Assembly (NCBI RefSeq): GCF_049319665.1 | Contig: NZ_JBMOUD010000034.1 | Location: forward strand, 1 to 5,679 | Length of the DNA stretch: 5,679 nt | Source of the DNA: JBMOUD01 sp049319665 | Lineage (GTDB): Bacteria > Pseudomonadota > Gammaproteobacteria > Enterobacterales > Enterobacteriaceae | Reading direction: 5' to 3' | Shown here: piece by piece, positions 4,445-5,679 of the stretch | Position numbering within the stretch: the stretch's first letter is position 1 | How the letters are laid out: each line of letters begins with the position of its first letter | The notes under the pieces: model-generated | What the model saw: only the letters and a program-made list of their open reading frames with translations | Told to the model about the DNA's origin: nothing | The model's database searches: none | Translations under genes and position numbers: made by a program

Positions 4445-4847
4445 TATAGCAGCTTTGCGTGAAAGATTGGCTGATCGGCTCGATCATATGGAATGCTATG
4501 GCGGAAGGGGCTGGTTAGATCAGGAAGAAATTCGACTTATTTTGAGTAAGCTAGACCAAGTCGAAGCAGCACAGGCGCGGATTGCTGAGCTTGAGAGTGA
4601 GCAAGAGCCTGTAGGGTATACAGGCTCAGGGTCACTTCTTGCTATAGCGGCTGGCCACGCAGGTTACATCTGGGGTGAGCATAAGCCTGCCCACCCACTG
4701 CCACTATACACCGCCCCGCCAAAGCCGGTTGTTAAGCTGCCGGACAGTGTGAAAGCGCAGGATTATCACATCGGCGGTGATTATCTTGAGCGCGAAGAAG
4801 TCGAGACATCGCTCAAAGCTGCTGGCATCACAATCGAAAGTGAGTGA
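4434..4847 (+). CDS. 137-aa mosaic phage protein with EPV...PLYTAPP module
   Basis: ATG 4434 has a strong AAGGAG at 4421-4426, 7 bases upstream. The N-terminal part (1-57) is helical and charged, with a short heptad-like coiled coil at about 34-57 (LILSKLDQVEAAQARIAELE). From residue 58 the sequence changes to EPVGYTGSGS ... HPLPLYTAPPKPVVKLP (ending near 103), a module I recall as attached to many unrelated lambdoid early proteins (typically EPVAW ... PLYTAPP). The C-terminus (104-137) is again charged, with a likely helix ending AAGITIESE. A perfect 9-bp inverted repeat lies exactly at the module border (4605-4627). The TGA is followed closely by a terminator, ending this transcription unit. 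Function unknown; Ea22-like relatives are poorly characterised. Confidence 0.87.
   Translation: MTVDIAALRERLADRLDHMECYGGRGWLDQEEIRLILSKLDQVEAAQARIAELESEQEPVGYTGSGSLLAIAAGHAGYIWGEHKPAHPLPLYTAPPKPVVKLPDSVKAQDYHIGGDYLEREEVETSLKAAGITIESE
4605..4627 (+). repeat. perfect 9-bp inverted repeat inside the 137-aa gene
   Basis: GAGCCTGTA (4605-4613) and TACAGGCTC (4619-4627) are exact reverse complements with a 5-base GGGTA loop. The left arm begins precisely at codon 58, where the EPV module starts. As RNA it would be a stable hairpin within the coding sequence; no T-run follows. Confidence 0.7.
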
Positions 4848-4853
4848 TATCAC
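4844..4853. repeat. 10-bp perfect palindrome over a stop codon
   Basis: GTGATATCAC reads the same on both strands and includes the TGA stop (4845-4847) of the 137-aa gene. It lies 13 bases before the terminator stem. It could be a half of a regulator site or chance; no second copy was noticed in the window. Confidence 0.4.
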
Positions 4854-4865
4854 CACCTCAAATCA

Positions 4866-4888
4866 GGTCGCTAATAGCGGCCTTTTTT
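4866..4888 (+). terminator. intrinsic terminator
   Basis: GGTCGC (4866-4871) pairs with GCGGCC (4877-4882), with one G-T wobble, around a 5-base loop TAATA; six T residues (4883-4888) follow. It stands 19 bases after the stop of the 137-aa gene and separates it from the zinc-finger gene. Confidence 0.82.
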
Positions 4889-4913
4889 ATTGCCAAAAAA
4901 ATTGGAGTTATAC

Positions 4914-5120
4914 ATGGCTGACATAGCAGATCACGCAAGCGAAGTAGAGCAGTTGAGAATTAGTGCGGCGCTGGCATCACGGAATAAAGCAACGCTGCCG
5001 TTTATTGGCGCATGCCACTACTGCGATGAGAAATTAGAGCGTGGGCCGTTCTGTGATTCAGATTGTCGCGACGATTGGGAAAAAGAGCAGAAGCTCAAGC
5101 AGCAGAGGGTTTATTCATGA
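4914..5120 (+). CDS. 68-aa four-cysteine zinc-finger phage protein (TraR/DksA-like in size)
   Basis: ATG 4914 follows TTGGAG (4902-4907). A longer form from TTG 4890 is rejected because it starts at the end of the terminator. The protein has a helical N-terminus, MADIADHASEVEQLRISAAL, then a zinc-finger pattern Cys34-x2-Cys37-x9-Cys47-x3-Cys51 (CHYC ... FCDSDC), and a charged C-terminal helix DDWEKEQKLKQQ (53-64). The N-terminus and size resemble phage TraR/DksA-type proteins, which bind the RNA polymerase secondary channel. However, the second half (PFCDSDCRDDWEKEQ) looks more like a separate Zn-ribbon family found in phages and lacks the usual IPEARR segment of TraR. A role in transcription or nucleic acid binding is possible but unproven. 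The stop overlaps the next start. Confidence 0.85.
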   Translation: MADIADHASEVEQLRISAALASRNKATLPFIGACHYCDEKLERGPFCDSDCRDDWEKEQKLKQQRVYS

Positions 5121-5674
5121 AATTTGAAATGGTTAGCGGTGATGAGAGGTTGTTCGACGGGGCTCCGGAATGGGTGGTAAAAATTTACTTATGCCTTGGG
5201 TATAGATGGCTTGCAGATGCTAATGGCATGGCGTCTTATGCCGGCGGACCAGCGGTAGAGTTGAAGGGTGAAGATGAGAAATATCTCATCGCCGAGCGCC
5301 GCCCCATCACCGAGCAAGATGTAAATGAATGGAACGGCGAAGGCCTGCCGCCTGTTGGGGTTGAGTGCGAATTCGCCCACATAAATCGAGGAGAGCCAAT
5401 CCCGCCTTGGGAACGAGGGGTGGTTAGATACCTGTCAAGCCACACGATAGTTATAGAACTCACCGGGCTTAAGAACGGCAAGGCTGAGTCAATATCTCAA
5501 CCGTTGAGAATGCGATTCCGCCCTATCCGCTCACCTGCAGAAGTTGCGCGGGATGCAGCTATTCATGCTATGGCTTCTGCGCCAAGGCGTTGCGGCCATC
5601 CACTGCAAGGAATTTGTGGTGAAATATACGATGCAATAGCAGCAGGAAAAATACCGGGTGTCAAATTGGAGTAA
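5117..5674 (+). CDS. 185-aa phage mosaic protein, function unknown
   Basis: ATG 5117 overlaps the previous stop (ATGA), with GAGGG at 5105-5109 upstream. An in-frame earlier start at 5063 lies inside the zinc-finger gene and is rejected. Visible parts: an N-terminal segment with LFDGAPEWVVKIYL (12-25); a linker YLIAERRPITEQDVNEWNGE (56-75); a block LPPVGVECEF (77-86) followed by VVRYLSSHTIVIEL (102-115) and MRFRPIRSPAEVARDAAI (132-149), a small beta-rich unit seen, by recall, in many enterobacterial phage proteins; and an end YDAIAAGKIPGVKLE (171-185) that also recurs as a C-terminal module. Cys159-Gly-His161 and Cys167 are close together and might bind metal. The role is unknown. Like its neighbours it looks assembled from exchangeable phage modules. 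Confidence 0.85.
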   Translation: MKFEMVSGDERLFDGAPEWVVKIYLCLGYRWLADANGMASYAGGPAVELKGEDEKYLIAERRPITEQDVNEWNGEGLPPVGVECEFAHINRGEPIPPWERGVVRYLSSHTIVIELTGLKNGKAESISQPLRMRFRPIRSPAEVARDAAIHAMASAPRRCGHPLQGICGEIYDAIAAGKIPGVKLE

Positions 5675-5676
5675 CT

Positions 5677-5679
5677 ATG
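5677..5679 (+). CDS. start codon of a further gene (partial)
   Basis: An ATG is the last codon of the window, preceded by TTGGAG at 5666-5671 with 5-base spacing and two bases after the TAA of the 185-aa gene. This is the same ribosome-site type as at 4902-4907, so a further operon gene very likely begins here; nothing more can be said. Confidence 0.6.

Noticed and set aside
4890..4913. N-terminal extension of the zinc-finger protein from TTG 4890
   Set aside because: It would begin within the end of the terminator T-tract region; ATG 4914 has a clear Shine-Dalgarno.
5063..5116. N-terminal extension of the 185-aa protein
   Set aside because: It lies wholly inside the zinc-finger gene; the ATGA junction at 5117 matches the operon's usual style.
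1..5679. CRISPR array, tRNA, attachment site, IS element or nut site
   Set aside because: No regularly spaced repeats, tRNA-like cloverleaf, transposase gene, terminal inverted repeats or boxA/boxB-like pair were seen.

Overview
This window looks like part of the early (recombination and accessory) operon of a lambdoid prophage or temperate phage of an enterobacterium. The anchor is a RecE-type 5'-3' exonuclease (1587-2405) followed by a RecT single-strand annealing protein (2398-3234). Both read, from memory, as close relatives of the Escherichia coli Rac prophage proteins. Every supported gene is on the + strand, most are short, and many overlap by ATGA start/stop junctions, as is usual in a phage early operon. 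The exact host genus and whether the phage is integrated cannot be told from this piece.

Layout. Positions 1-1062 hold the 3' end of an upstream gene and three small orphan genes (68-385, 456-692, 796-1050). Each gene end is marked by a stem-loop; two of these (758-782 and 1041-1062) are convincing intrinsic terminators, and the second has a stop codon in its loop. Positions 1134-3413 form the recombination block: two small unknown genes (56 and 94 aa), recE, recT and a 60-aa basic protein, linked by overlaps or one-base gaps. Positions 3436-4847 hold small accessory genes: a 105-aa acidic protein, a 175-aa protein with a Cys/His cluster, a 56-aa ORF and a 137-aa mosaic protein. A third terminator lies at 4866-4888. 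After it come a 68-aa four-cysteine zinc-finger protein (4914-5120), a 185-aa phage mosaic protein (5117-5674), and the start codon of a further gene at 5677.

How the parts work together. RecE would resect linear double-stranded DNA 5' to 3', and RecT would load on the exposed strand and anneal it to a complementary one. This gives the phage recA-independent recombination, for example to circularise or repair its genome. The upstream and downstream small genes sit where lambdoid phages and Rac carry host-takeover, anti-restriction, toxin or excision functions, but none could be assigned a function from sequence. Terminators inside a single-direction operon suggest antitermination or promoters inside the operon; neither a nut site nor a clear sigma-70 promoter was recognised here.

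The observations most worth a second look are the run of hairpins at gene ends in the first kilobase, the perfect 9-bp inverted repeat exactly at a domain boundary of the 137-aa protein (4605-4627), the GC-rich hairpin just inside the 175-aa gene (3771-3791), and the two 56-aa coupled genes that automated calling could easily miss.
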